A stretch of DNA of 6,958 bases. Origin: Acidimicrobiaceae bacterium (GTDB lineage Bacteria > Actinomycetota > Acidimicrobiia > Acidimicrobiales > UBA8190). Positions within the stretch are counted from its first letter, which is position 1. The number at the start of each line of letters is the position of its first letter. Below the pieces are notes generated by a model. It was given only the letters and a program-made list of their open reading frames with translations, was not told the origin of the DNA and did no database searches. Of this stretch, positions 1 through 5,842 are shown piece by piece. The translations under genes and the position numbers were made by a program. The stretch lies in NCBI GenBank assembly GCA_003453695.1, contig DMNK01000009.1:1320-8277 (forward strand). Reading direction: 5' to 3'.

Positions 1-1115
1 TCGGTGCCGAGGACGACGACGAGCGATCCATCGATGTCGCGAAGGTCGCCGAGGCGGAGCTCCACCACACGCGTGACGCGCTGGGCGAACAGCATCACGA
101 ACAGGCCGGCGACGCGGTCGGAGAGCAGAAGCGACTCGTCGTTGAGCAGACGCCGCACGATGGCACTGATCCTTCGAGGCGGGCTCCCGGGCGAGGACTT
201 CCTGCCTCCGGCGGGAAGTCGCACCCGCCCACAGCGGCGGTGGGACATGGCGAAGGTGAGGAAGTCGACGGCCGAGCGCGGGTTGGACGCCTCTGCGAAA
301 AAGGCGTCGACGTCCTCTTGGATCATCTCGGCCAGGCTCCGGCCCCGGGCCGAGAGGAACCGAAGGAACCGCACCGCCGCATCGGTCTGGTCGCGCGACC
401 CGTTCATGGCGGTGGCCGACAGCCTGCCGGCCTCGGCCCGCACCGCCAGGTTCCGTTGGTGGCGCCAGGCCAGGTAGATGGTGATCTCCCGACGGATGGA
501 GGGCTCCTCGATGGAGGCGAGGCGCTTAGGGCGCCAAGACTCGAAGGCGGCCAGGTACTTGTCGCGCTCGGGCAGGAGCCCCACCTCGACGAGCAGCTCG
601 CGCAGGAACTCTCTGCCTTGGATGCCGCACAGGGTGTCGACACCGGCGTGGGTGAGCGGTGTGGTGCCACTGGCCAGCGAGGAGAGCCGCTCTCGCACCA
701 CGGGCTTGTTGAGCCAGGTCATGATGGCGACGGGGTTCGCCACCGCCGTGAGCCGATCGAAGAGCGCTACGAGGGCGGCTGAGACCTGGCCGCTTCCGTC
801 GTCGAGGATCCTTCGCAGCCGGCGATCGAGCGAGCAGGCCACACAGGTGCGCGAGTACCAGGTCCGGCCTTCCTCTCCGCAGGCCTCGCAGCGAAAGCAG
901 GTGGTGATCCCTGCACAGTCCACGCAGATGTCCCGGCCCTCGACGTCCCTGCCGACGAGCAGGCGATGGTCGCCACAGCCCGGGCAGTCCCCGAAAACCT
1001 TCGCCGCCTTGTAGATGCAGGACCGACACACATAGCCCTCGGGCCAGATGATCCCGAAGCGCCAGTGGCCTTTACAGCGCACACAGGCTTTGGCGGGGCG
1101 CTCATAGGGGCTCAC
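1..1115 (-). CDS. Zinc-ribbon tyrosine recombinase-like protein, C-terminus cut by window edge
   Basis: Third gene of the leftward recombinase operon, open for 371 codons to the window edge. Seen: the N-terminus has twelve cysteines in three CxxC...CxxC zinc-ribbon units (C11/C14/C30/C33, C44/C47/C64/C67, C76/C79/C91/C94) plus an extra C73. Residues about 203-300 are helical and resemble an integrase core-binding domain. From about 330 a tyrosine recombinase catalytic domain begins, in which R346 (AQRVTRVVELRLGDL) aligns with the first catalytic arginine of the GLRxxEL motif; the usual glutamate three residues on is replaced by R349. The remaining catalytic residues lie outside the window. 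The GTG start overlaps the upstream stop as GTGA, with a weak GGGTGG ribosome site six bases before it, so translation is probably coupled. Role (inference): DNA-binding recombinase partner of the 370-aa recombinase, comparable in position to TnpB of Tn554. Whether it is catalytically active cannot be judged here. Confidence 0.85.
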   Translation of the reverse strand, partial: MSPYERPAKACVRCKGHWRFGIIWPEGYVCRSCIYKAAKVFGDCPGCGDHRLLVGRDVEGRDICVDCAGITTCFRCEACGEEGRTWYSRTCVACSLDRRLRRILDDGSGQVSAALVALFDRLTAVANPVAIMTWLNKPVVRERLSSLASGTTPLTHAGVDTLCGIQGREFLRELLVEVGLLPERDKYLAAFESWRPKRLASIEEPSIRREITIYLAWRHQRNLAVRAEAGRLSATAMNGSRDQTDAAVRFLRFLSARGRSLAEMIQEDVDAFFAEASNPRSAVDFLTFAMSHRRCGRVRLPAGGRKSSPGSPPRRISAIVRRLLNDESLLLSDRVAGLFVMLFAQRVTRVVELRLGDLRDIDGSLVVVLGT

Positions 1116-1417
1116 GAAGCGACCACCCGGGCACGCCGGGGCCGGACCTTTTCCAGAGGGGGCCGAGTCGACGCCTCTGACTGGGTGGCGTCGGTGAGCT
1201 CGATGAGGTCGTTGGGCGTGCACGACAAGATGTCGCACAGCGCCGCGAGCGTCTCGAGCGACAGCCGCAGCGGGGCGCTGGTCACCAGGCGATAAACCTG
1301 GGCCGAGGAGAGCACCACGCCACGACCGGCGAGCAGCGGAGCGAGCTCGCTCGTCTTGTAGAGGCCACGACCGGCCATGACCTGGCGCAGATTCCATCGA
1401 CAGTGCGGAGAGCTCAT
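1112..1417 (-). CDS. Small Cro/C1-type helix-turn-helix protein of the recombinase operon
   Basis: A 101-residue protein between the two recombinase genes. Residues about 8-75 read as a XRE (Cro/C1) helix-turn-helix: a first helix (LRQVMAGRGL), a turn with YKTSELAPLLAGRGV, a recognition helix around SSAQVYRLVTS, and the closing helices SLETLAALCDILSCTPNDLIE typical of this family. The tail is basic (RPRRARVV). The ATG overlaps the upstream TGA as ATGA, and its own TGA overlaps the downstream GTG. AAGGAG and GAGAGG lie within the end of the upstream gene just before the ATG. Likely role (inference): regulator of the operon or an accessory DNA-binding factor of the recombination complex, analogous in size and setting to TnpC of Tn554 but not obviously homologous. 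The inverted repeats upstream of the operon are candidate operators. Confidence 0.85.
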   Translation of the reverse strand: MSSPHCRWNLRQVMAGRGLYKTSELAPLLAGRGVVLSSAQVYRLVTSAPLRLSLETLAALCDILSCTPNDLIELTDATQSEASTRPPLEKVRPRRARVVAS

Positions 1418-2526
1418 GGCCTCTCGTCTCCTTCGGCGTCGCTGGCGGTCATTATCTTGTCGAGTGCAGCACGCAGCACCCGGGTGCGATAGTCCGAGGA
1501 CACCGCCGTGTAGAGGGAGGTGGTCGACGAATGGCGGTGACCGACCTGCTGCTGGACGAAAAGCGGGTCATAGCCGTCCTCGATCAGGTGGCTCACATAG
1601 GAGTGGCGCAGGCAGTGCGGGCTCAAGCCTCCCGGCAGCCCGGCGTCAGCGGCAGCGGCCTGGAAGGCGGCGTTCAGGCGGTCCTCTGAGACGCGATCAT
1701 GGCGCTCCGAGGGCCACAGCCCCGAGCAGTCGGGTCTCCAGAAGGGAAGGACCTCGTCGACCCACTCGGCCATCACCTCGGCCGACCAGGCCATGACCGT
1801 GAGCACACCTCGGCGTCGCGGTGGCGATCCGTTGGCGGCCTTGCCGAAGCGCACCTGGCACAACCCGAAGGCCCCGAACTCCGGTGCTCTCGGGTTCGGG
1901 CCGAAGTCAGCTCGCTCGAGCATGAGCAGCTCCCGGCGCCGCAGCCCCCACCCATAGGCCACCTTCAACATGGTGGCGTCACGGAAGGCGGGCACAAAGC
2001 CCTTCACCTCCCTGTGGCGCACCGCCGCGGCCCGGTCGTCAGCGGCGTCGAACAGCGCCTGGCACTCGCCCTTGGTGAGCGGCCTTCGCGACGGCGCCGC
2101 CTCGGCGTCCACGGAGTGCGCCGCCAGGTTGGCCCGGCTGGCGATCTGGATGGGGTGGGTGCCGAAATGCTCGAGGCACACGGTGTCCCACCCATAGACC
2201 GGGTCGCAGACATAGGAGAGAAAGCCGCCGATCAAGAGCCCGTAGTTACGCACGGTCGAATGGGCGAGACCCTCGTCCGAGCGAAGGACGGCCATGAAAT
2301 GCTCGAGATCCGACGGCGACCAGCACCAGGGATAGGTGCCGGTCGCTTTCTGGAAGCGCCGCACCACCCTGGCTCCGGAGTCCACGGTGGCAAAGGAGAG
2401 GTTCCTGGCCAGACGCTGTGCGCGCCAGCCGTCCACCATCTCCTCGAAGAGCGCCGCCTCCGGGGAGTCCTCCGGTTCCTCCCCCACGACGCGAAGGCGC
2501 GCGCGCTGCTCGAACTGCTTCACCAT
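1414..2526 (-). CDS. Tyrosine-type site-specific recombinase (first gene of three-gene operon)
   Basis: A complete 370-aa phage-integrase-family enzyme that would cut and rejoin DNA through a 3'-phosphotyrosine intermediate. Seen: a core-binding, SAM-like region at about residues 25-110 and a catalytic domain at about 148-355. All catalytic positions are present: R196 in GWGLRRREL, K229 in RFGKAANG, H304 and R307 in SPHCLRHSY, H330 in QQVGHRH and the nucleophile Y339 in SLYT. The length fits the family and nothing looks broken. The ATG at 2526 follows a strong GGGAGG with a short spacer, which fixes the start. It is the promoter-proximal gene of an operon whose next two genes overlap it and each other by four bases, so the three products are probably made together. 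It is clearly different from the plus-strand integrase in the same window. Probable TnpA-like transposase/integrase of a mobile element; the target site is unknown. Confidence 0.93.
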   Translation of the reverse strand: MVKQFEQRARLRVVGEEPEDSPEAALFEEMVDGWRAQRLARNLSFATVDSGARVVRRFQKATGTYPWCWSPSDLEHFMAVLRSDEGLAHSTVRNYGLLIGGFLSYVCDPVYGWDTVCLEHFGTHPIQIASRANLAAHSVDAEAAPSRRPLTKGECQALFDAADDRAAAVRHREVKGFVPAFRDATMLKVAYGWGLRRRELLMLERADFGPNPRAPEFGAFGLCQVRFGKAANGSPPRRRGVLTVMAWSAEVMAEWVDEVLPFWRPDCSGLWPSERHDRVSEDRLNAAFQAAAADAGLPGGLSPHCLRHSYVSHLIEDGYDPLFVQQQVGHRHSSTTSLYTAVSSDYRTRVLRAALDKIMTASDAEGDERP

Positions 2527-2546
2527 GTCGCCTCCCGACTCATCAG

Positions 2547-2559
2547 ACGATCGGATCGT
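2547..2559. promoter_or_regulatory. Palindrome 1 upstream of the recombinase operon (operator or core-site candidate)
   Basis: Perfect 6-bp inverted repeat ACGATC-G-GATCGT with a one-base centre, 21 bp upstream of the recombinase start codon. A second 13-bp palindrome of the same geometry lies 37 bp away, centre to centre. The position fits an operator for the operon's own HTH protein or a recombinase-binding site. No convincing -35/-10 pair was found around it. Confidence 0.4.
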
Positions 2560-2583
2560 TCATCGGGTGCGACCGCAACCAAC

Positions 2584-2596
2584 GATGGATTCCATC
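2584..2596. promoter_or_regulatory. Palindrome 2 upstream of the recombinase operon
   Basis: Perfect 6-bp inverted repeat GATGGA-T-TCCATC with a one-base centre. Together with palindrome 1 it is bracketed by a third inverted pair, CATCAGA at 2541-2547 and TCTGATG at 2598-2604. The two palindromes have different sequences, so they may bind different proteins or one may be incidental. Confidence 0.35.
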
Positions 2597-2947
2597 ATCT
2601 GATGCAAGAGTCGGCGCGGATGCCCAGCTGACGAGCACCCTCATGGCGAGCCCGTCGCCGAACATGCGTTAGCGCGCGCCGCGGTGGGATGGCCCTTCCA
2701 CCAGGTCAACCGCTTGGACTGCCGATGACGAATACGCGTCGGATGCAATATGCGGCAGTTCTTGATCTTCGTAAAGAAAGTCATCACACACCTCTGAGCT
2801 GGGATCCCTGTCCTCCGGGAGGATCGTCGGCCCCACGGGCGTGGCAGACGAGCGGACCTCGTCTCTGGGAGCCCGGATGGGTGCGCCAGGGGCGCTTCGG
2901 GGCCCTCGGGGGGCGAGAAGTGTCCTCAGTCCCCTGGGGCAGCGGAG

Positions 2948-2986
2948 CCGGCCGCCGGGCGGCTGCAAGCCGCCGCAGGCGGCCGG
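2948..2986. repeat. Nested GC-rich stem-loop upstream of the integrase
   Basis: The outer arms CCGGCCGCC (2948-2956) and GGCGGCCGG (2978-2986) are perfect 9-bp complements. They enclose a second perfect 7-bp hairpin, GGCGGCT (2958-2964), loop GCA, AGCCGCC (2968-2974). The related GCCGCC/GGCGGC units also allow alternative pairings. It lies 82 bp before the integrase start. It could be a terminator or attenuator in the integrase leader, or a structured recombination or replication site. No T-tract follows it, so a classical terminator is not supported. Confidence 0.6.
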
Positions 2987-3058
2987 GGAGGCCAGCGATA
3001 CACCCCGAAGCGAGGATGGGTCGTGGCGACGGCTGGCAGCGCCACCGTCGTCCGCCGT

Positions 3059-3063
3059 GGAGG
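3059..3063 (+). promoter_or_regulatory. Ribosome binding site that fixes the integrase start
   Basis: GGAGG lies five bases before the ATG at 3069. This favours that ATG over the upstream in-frame GTG at 2841, and the protein from 3069 begins directly with the N-terminal arm-binding-like segment typical of these integrases. Confidence 0.8.
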
Positions 3064-3068
3064 CGACG

Positions 3069-4199
3069 ATGAGCAAGCGCCAGTTCGGGTCGATTCGCAA
3101 GCTCCCGTCAGGGAAGTGGCAGGCCCGCTACCCCGACGGGCTCGGCAAGATGGTCCCGGCGCCGACCACGTACAAGGCCAAGGCGGACGCGGCACTGTTC
3201 TTGGCTGCTGTCGAGGCCGACCTCGCCAGAGGAACCGTCATCGACCCGAGGGGTGGTCGGATCACCCTCGCAGAGTGGTGCGAGCAGTGGCTCGACCGCC
3301 CGGACAAGAGGCCCAACAGCGTGGTGCGCGACGAGCAGGCGCTGGCGGTGTTCATGGCGGATCTGGGTCTGCGGCCCTTGGCAGCCATCACGCCCATGCA
3401 CGTGCAGGCGGCGGTTGACGCCAGGGCCCAGGTCGTGGCGCCCGCCACACTTGCCCGCGACTTCTCGGCTCTGCGCGCCGTGCTCAACGCTGCCGTGCAC
3501 GCCGATCTGATCGGTCGCTCTCCGTGTCGCAAGGTGGCCCTGGCGAGGGTGAGGCCGCCGGCTCGGGTGGTGCTGTCGCCCTCGGAGCTCGATCGGCTCG
3601 CCGGCGCCATCCCCCCTCGCTACCGGGCCCTCGTCCTCGTGGCCGGCGTCCTCGGCCTGCGGTGGGGCGAGGCGGTAGGTCTGCGTGTGAGGGATGTCGA
3701 TTTCCTTCGTCGCACGGTCACGGTCGCCCAGACCGTGGAGGAGGTGAAGGGCCAACTGCGACTGGTGACCGAGGCGAAGACCCGATCGAGTCTCCGGACC
3801 ATGGCGGCGCCGGAGTTCCTGGTGGAGGTGTTGGCGGATCATCTGGCTACCCATCGAGCCGATGCCCGGAACGACCCTCAGGCTTTGCTCTTCGTCGGAC
3901 CACGCGGGGGAGTGCTGCGCCGCCGATTCGCCGAGCGGATCTTTGCCCCTGCGGTGCAAAAGGCAGGCCTGGACCAATCGCTCACCTTCCACGGCCTTCG
4001 CCACTCGGCGATCACAGCCCTCGTGGAGGCGGGTGTCCACCCGCGTGTCATGCAGGGCCGAGCCGGCCACGCCACGTCGAAGCTCACCATGGAGCTTTAC
4101 GCCCATGTGCCTGAGTCCTCCGATCGGCAGGCGGCTCGAGCACTCGATGTGCGCTTCCGGCCTCAGCGGCACATCCCCGTGTCAGATGCCGGCGCCTGA
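3069..4199 (+). CDS. int: Phage-type tyrosine integrase of an integrative element
   Basis: A complete 376-aa tyrosine integrase. Seen: residues 1-60 (GSIRKLPSGKWQARYPDG, APTTYKAKADA) form the short basic N-terminal segment usual in actinobacterial phage and ICE integrases, which binds arm-type att sites. Residues about 64-155 form the SAM-like core-binding domain (ITLAEWCEQWL, TLARDFSALRAVLNAAV). The catalytic domain at about 167-350 has R198 in GLRWGEAVGLR, K237 in EAKTRSS, H308 and R311 in FHGLRHS, H334 in AGHATSK and nucleophile Y344 in MELYAH. The TGA is followed after three bases by the next ATG, so it probably heads an operon with the three small genes downstream. A tRNA-Val 3' fragment about 1.9 kb to the right is a plausible product of its activity (inference). 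No excisionase-like gene is seen beside it. The symbol is the generic name only. Confidence 0.95.
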   Translation: MSKRQFGSIRKLPSGKWQARYPDGLGKMVPAPTTYKAKADAALFLAAVEADLARGTVIDPRGGRITLAEWCEQWLDRPDKRPNSVVRDEQALAVFMADLGLRPLAAITPMHVQAAVDARAQVVAPATLARDFSALRAVLNAAVHADLIGRSPCRKVALARVRPPARVVLSPSELDRLAGAIPPRYRALVLVAGVLGLRWGEAVGLRVRDVDFLRRTVTVAQTVEEVKGQLRLVTEAKTRSSLRTMAAPEFLVEVLADHLATHRADARNDPQALLFVGPRGGVLRRRFAERIFAPAVQKAGLDQSLTFHGLRHSAITALVEAGVHPRVMQGRAGHATSKLTMELYAHVPESSDRQAARALDVRFRPQRHIPVSDAGA

Positions 4200-4202
4200 G
4201 AG

Positions 4203-4574
4203 ATGCCACTCACCCTGCGGTCTGAGCCCCCTCTTCCCGATGATGCGCTCGTTGTTCGGGGCGGCATGATGATTGCTCGGGACCTTGCCATGGCAGCCGA
4301 ACGCTGTGAAAGCGAGTTCGGGTTCCCGGGCCTCTCGGTATTCGGTGCTTCCGGTGTGGGCTTGCGGCAGCTGCTGCTCGCCATCCCAGATCTTCGTCGC
4401 TATGGCGTGGTAAGGCGTACAACCGCACGTCGTCTTCGGGCCTTCGGGTGCGAACTGATCCCTACGGGTGCGGAGCCACATTTCACACTTCGCCTTCCGG
4501 ACACCGATTTCGCCACTTTGGCCCGCCTGCGAGATCTTTTTGGCCCGCCGATTCCAAACCCCCTTATCCGGTAG
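4203..4574 (+). CDS. Conserved-looking hypothetical protein (123 aa) in the integrase operon
   Basis: I cannot assign a function. The 123-aa protein starts three bases after the integrase stop, with only a weak GAGAG-like sequence in between, so translation probably depends on coupling to the integrase. No signal peptide, membrane segment or cysteine/histidine metal cluster is present. Recognisable stretches are VVRGG (about 18-22), EFGFPGLSVFGASG (about 38-51), the basic RRYGVVRRTTARRLRAFG stretch (about 65-82), LIPTGAEPHFTLRLPDTD (about 85-102) and a proline-rich end (PPIPNP). The pattern resembles small proteins I associate with actinobacterial accessory regions, often beside a gene like the next one; this is recollection, not a search. 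A toxin-like partner for the 82-aa protein is possible but unproven. The balanced amino-acid composition and high-GC wobble positions support a real gene. Confidence 0.75.
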   Translation: MPLTLRSEPPLPDDALVVRGGMMIARDLAMAAERCESEFGFPGLSVFGASGVGLRQLLLAIPDLRRYGVVRRTTARRLRAFGCELIPTGAEPHFTLRLPDTDFATLARLRDLFGPPIPNPLIR

Positions 4575-4599
4575 CCTTGAAGGCAAGGAGAGCTGCACC

Positions 4600-4848
4600 A
4601 TGGCCGACGACATGGACGTATGGGTCGATTACAACGATCTCGACGAGCAGGGCCACGTCCTGACCCTGCGGAGGTTCTTCATGTCGGAGTCAACCGCTGT
4701 CGTCGGCAGGCGCGTATTGACGGGGGACTACGAAGGCAACCGCTGTGAGGGAACTGTCATAGCGATCGAGCCCAGTGGTGTCGTGGCGATCGAGCTGGAC
4801 GACGCAACACTGGTTCGATCTCGGCGGCACGCCCCCGCCGATCGGTAG
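4600..4848 (+). CDS. Small acidic hypothetical protein (82 aa), possible SH3-like barrel
   Basis: An 82-aa protein starting at an ATG preceded by AAGGAGA about eight bases upstream; the frame is open further upstream but only this start has a good ribosome site. The N-terminal half is acidic (MADDMDVWVDYNDLDEQGHVLTL). Residues about 38-75 read as short alternating beta strands with glycines (VVGRRVLTGDYEGNRCEGTV, then IAIEPSGVVAIELDDATLV), the pattern of a small SH3-like barrel. No catalytic motif is evident. It follows the 123-aa gene by 25 bp and precedes the DUF2442 gene by 39 bp, all on the plus strand, so it is probably cotranscribed with the integrase. Acidic small size and pairing with the 123-aa gene would suit an antitoxin or inhibitor, but that is only an inference from context. 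Confidence 0.75.
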   Translation: MADDMDVWVDYNDLDEQGHVLTLRRFFMSESTAVVGRRVLTGDYEGNRCEGTVIAIEPSGVVAIELDDATLVRSRRHAPADR

Positions 4849-4887
4849 GAACTGGGTCAAGAGCGGAGCTCGGGTGGGGATTTGGTG

Positions 4888-5151
4888 ATGAACGACAACT
4901 ACCTTCCGGTGGTGGTCGGCGTCGCTGTTCTGGGTGAGCACGTGTTGCGGCTTCTGTTCGATGATGGAGCGGTGGGCGACGTCGCTTTCTCGGCCGAACG
5001 ATTGACGGGGGTTCTCGAGCCATTGAGGGACCCAAACTTCTTCGCCCGAGTCCGTGTGGACCCAGAGGCAGGGACGATCACGTGGCCTGACGGCCTGGAT
5101 CTCGCTCCTGAGCCCCTCTACGAGGAAGCACTGGCCAGTCAGCTCCTTTGA
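4888..5151 (+). CDS. DUF2442 domain protein
   Basis: An 87-aa protein that fits the DUF2442 family along its whole length: VVGVAVLGEHVLRLLFDDGAVGDVAF (beta strands), then FSAERLTGVLEPLRDPNFFARVRVDPEAGTITWPDGLDLAPEPLYEEA, where the PLRDPxFF, VRVDPEAGTITWPDGxDLAPExLYE signature is clear. The function is unsettled; the family is often found beside DUF4160 proteins in toxin-antitoxin-like pairs, where DUF2442 is the presumed antitoxin (family knowledge). No DUF4160 gene is seen here. TTG (4882), GTG (4885) and ATG (4888) are adjacent in frame; GGGGA at 4876-4880 stands seven bases before the ATG, so I chose ATG. It is the last gene of the integrase-led operon and a perfect hairpin begins three bases after its stop. 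Confidence 0.9.
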   Translation: MNDNYLPVVVGVAVLGEHVLRLLFDDGAVGDVAFSAERLTGVLEPLRDPNFFARVRVDPEAGTITWPDGLDLAPEPLYEEALASQLL

Positions 5152-5153
5152 GG

Positions 5154-5168
5154 CCTCGCGGCGCGAGG
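5154..5168 (+). terminator. Hairpin after the DUF2442 gene, possible terminator
   Basis: CCTCGC-GGC-GCGAGG forms a perfect 6-bp stem with a three-base loop, beginning directly after the DUF2442 stop codon at the end of the integrase operon. No T-tract follows, as is common for terminators in high-GC actinobacteria. Position and symmetry support the call; a short stem keeps confidence moderate. Confidence 0.5.
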
Positions 5169-5360
5169 ACTTCCCCGCCGGCCGCGGACATGGCTGTCCT
5201 GGTTCAGGCGGGATCGCTTTCCAGCGGACTCTCACGCGGGGAACAGGGACCGGCAGATCGAGATACCCCGGCACGTCCCCACCAGGACGTTATGGGCGCC
5301 AATTACCGGTCGGGCAGGGACCCAGCACCCTGTGCGAACACCGGGGGCAGTACCGGACGG

Positions 5361-5822
5361 TTAGCAGGGCAAGGCGATTTGGCCCGCACCCATCTGACTC
5401 ACAATGTCAACTTCCGTCATATTTTCAACCAACTCGACTGATAACTGGAGAGAGGTGTATTCATCGTCACTATTATTCATCGCCCACTCCCACCCCTCAT
5501 ATGGGTACGGCACATGGACGACATCGTGCGTGCAGCCCTGCCATGTTCCCCACGCACTGCCAGGTCTGCCGAGCCTTGTGAGATACCACTGTGTGGTGGC
5601 CTGGAAGTCCTGGCTCGGCAAGGTGTATGTCGCTTCCTCGGGCTGGGAGCCACCACCTCTGAAGGTCGCCGCGCGCGGCACGGGAAGCCCGGCAACTGGT
5701 GCGGTAATAGCGCGCCCCAAGTCCGCAGCGCTTGGCCCACAACTGGCTACAGCAAGAAATGCGGCCAGGCTTACTAGCCCAGCCAATCGCGTCATCGGGC
5801 GCTGCCTAGACCTGGCGGACAT
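5361..5822 (-). CDS. Small predicted lipoprotein of unknown function
   Basis: A 153-aa exported protein. Seen: a basic N-terminus (MSARSRQRPMTR), a hydrophobic core (LAGLVSLAAFLAV) and the lipobox V-A-S-C with the lipidated cysteine at C28, so it should be anchored in the outer leaflet of the cytoplasmic membrane. The mature part (about 126 aa) has PVPRAATFRGGG followed by SQDFQATTQWYLTRLG, like the small extracytoplasmic domains in which a wY..L helix follows a beta strand. C97 and the final residue C153 could form a disulfide. A TAGGAT -10-like box at 5837-5842 (read on the minus strand) makes the upstream TTG at 5837 an unlikely start; ATG 5822 would have a very short leader, and ATG 5795 (144 aa, AGG nine bases ahead) is the alternative. 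It converges with the DUF2442 gene. The 3' half of the gene is less GC-rich than its neighbours, a hint of transfer. Function is not recognised. Confidence 0.75.
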   Translation of the reverse strand: MSARSRQRPMTRLAGLVSLAAFLAVASCGPSAADLGRAITAPVAGLPVPRAATFRGGGSQPEEATYTLPSQDFQATTQWYLTRLGRPGSAWGTWQGCTHDVVHVPYPYEGWEWAMNNSDDEYTSLQLSVELVENMTEVDIVSQMGAGQIALPC

Positions 5823-5836
5823 CGGTTGTGTGCCCA

Positions 5837-5842
5837 ATCCTA
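5837..5842 (-). promoter_or_regulatory. Possible -10 box of the lipoprotein gene
   Basis: TAGGAT on the minus strand matches the actinobacterial TAnnnT -10 consensus and lies 14 bases upstream of ATG 5822. No clear -35 hexamer is found at the usual spacing, so the call is weak. It argues against a start at TTG 5837, which would overlap the box. Confidence 0.3.

Larger units (their letters stand above)
1..2526 (-). mobile_element. Three-gene tyrosine recombinase module (partial, Tn554-like organisation)
   Basis: Two tyrosine-recombinase-type genes flank a small HTH gene in one operon with ATGA and GTGA overlaps. Tn554-type elements carry two tyrosine recombinases (TnpA of about 360 aa and a larger TnpB) plus a small accessory protein TnpC; the composition here matches that pattern, though the order differs. 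No cargo gene or terminal repeat can be seen because the left end is outside the window, and the right end is not defined. The classification is an inference from gene content. Confidence 0.5.
2605..3068. other. Divergent intergenic region without a convincing gene
   Basis: This stretch separates the leftward recombinase operon from the rightward integrase. Open frames exist on both strands, but their translations show no family motif, so I call no gene. Around 2720-2800 the composition is less GC-rich, which would suit promoters, although no clear -35/-10 pair is visible. The 3' half is packed with GC-rich inverted repeats: CCTCC-G-GGAGG at 2812-2822, GCGCC-AGG-GGCGC at 2883-2895, CCCC-T-GGGG at 2931-2939 and a nested stem-loop at 2948-2986. 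The integrase frame stays open back to a GTG at 2841, but that extension runs through these hairpins and has no family similarity that I can see. Confidence 0.5.

Noticed and set aside
526..1029. Minus-strand 167-codon open frame rich in R, H and A
   Set aside because: It overlaps the zinc-ribbon recombinase-like gene in another frame; the latter has ordered cysteine pairs and a translationally coupled start.
1699..2631. Plus-strand 310-codon open frame
   Set aside because: It is antisense to the 370-aa recombinase, whose catalytic residues are all intact; the translation has no motif and is a high-GC shadow frame.
2841..3068. 76-codon N-terminal extension of the integrase from GTG 2841
   Set aside because: No ribosome site at 2841, the extension is low-complexity and hairpin-rich, and GGAGG before ATG 3069 fits the usual integrase N-terminus.
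2669..3100. Minus-strand 143-codon open frame in the divergent intergenic region
   Set aside because: It overlaps the integrase start and its ribosome site, crosses several perfect hairpins and shows no family motif; I could not support it as a gene.
3108..4172. Minus-strand 354-codon open frame
   Set aside because: Antisense to the integrase with the full catalytic set; histidine/arginine-rich composition typical of a shadow.
4690..5274. Minus-strand 194-codon open frame
   Set aside because: Lies opposite the 82-aa and DUF2442 genes; the DUF2442 signature on the plus strand is clear and this frame has no recognisable motif.
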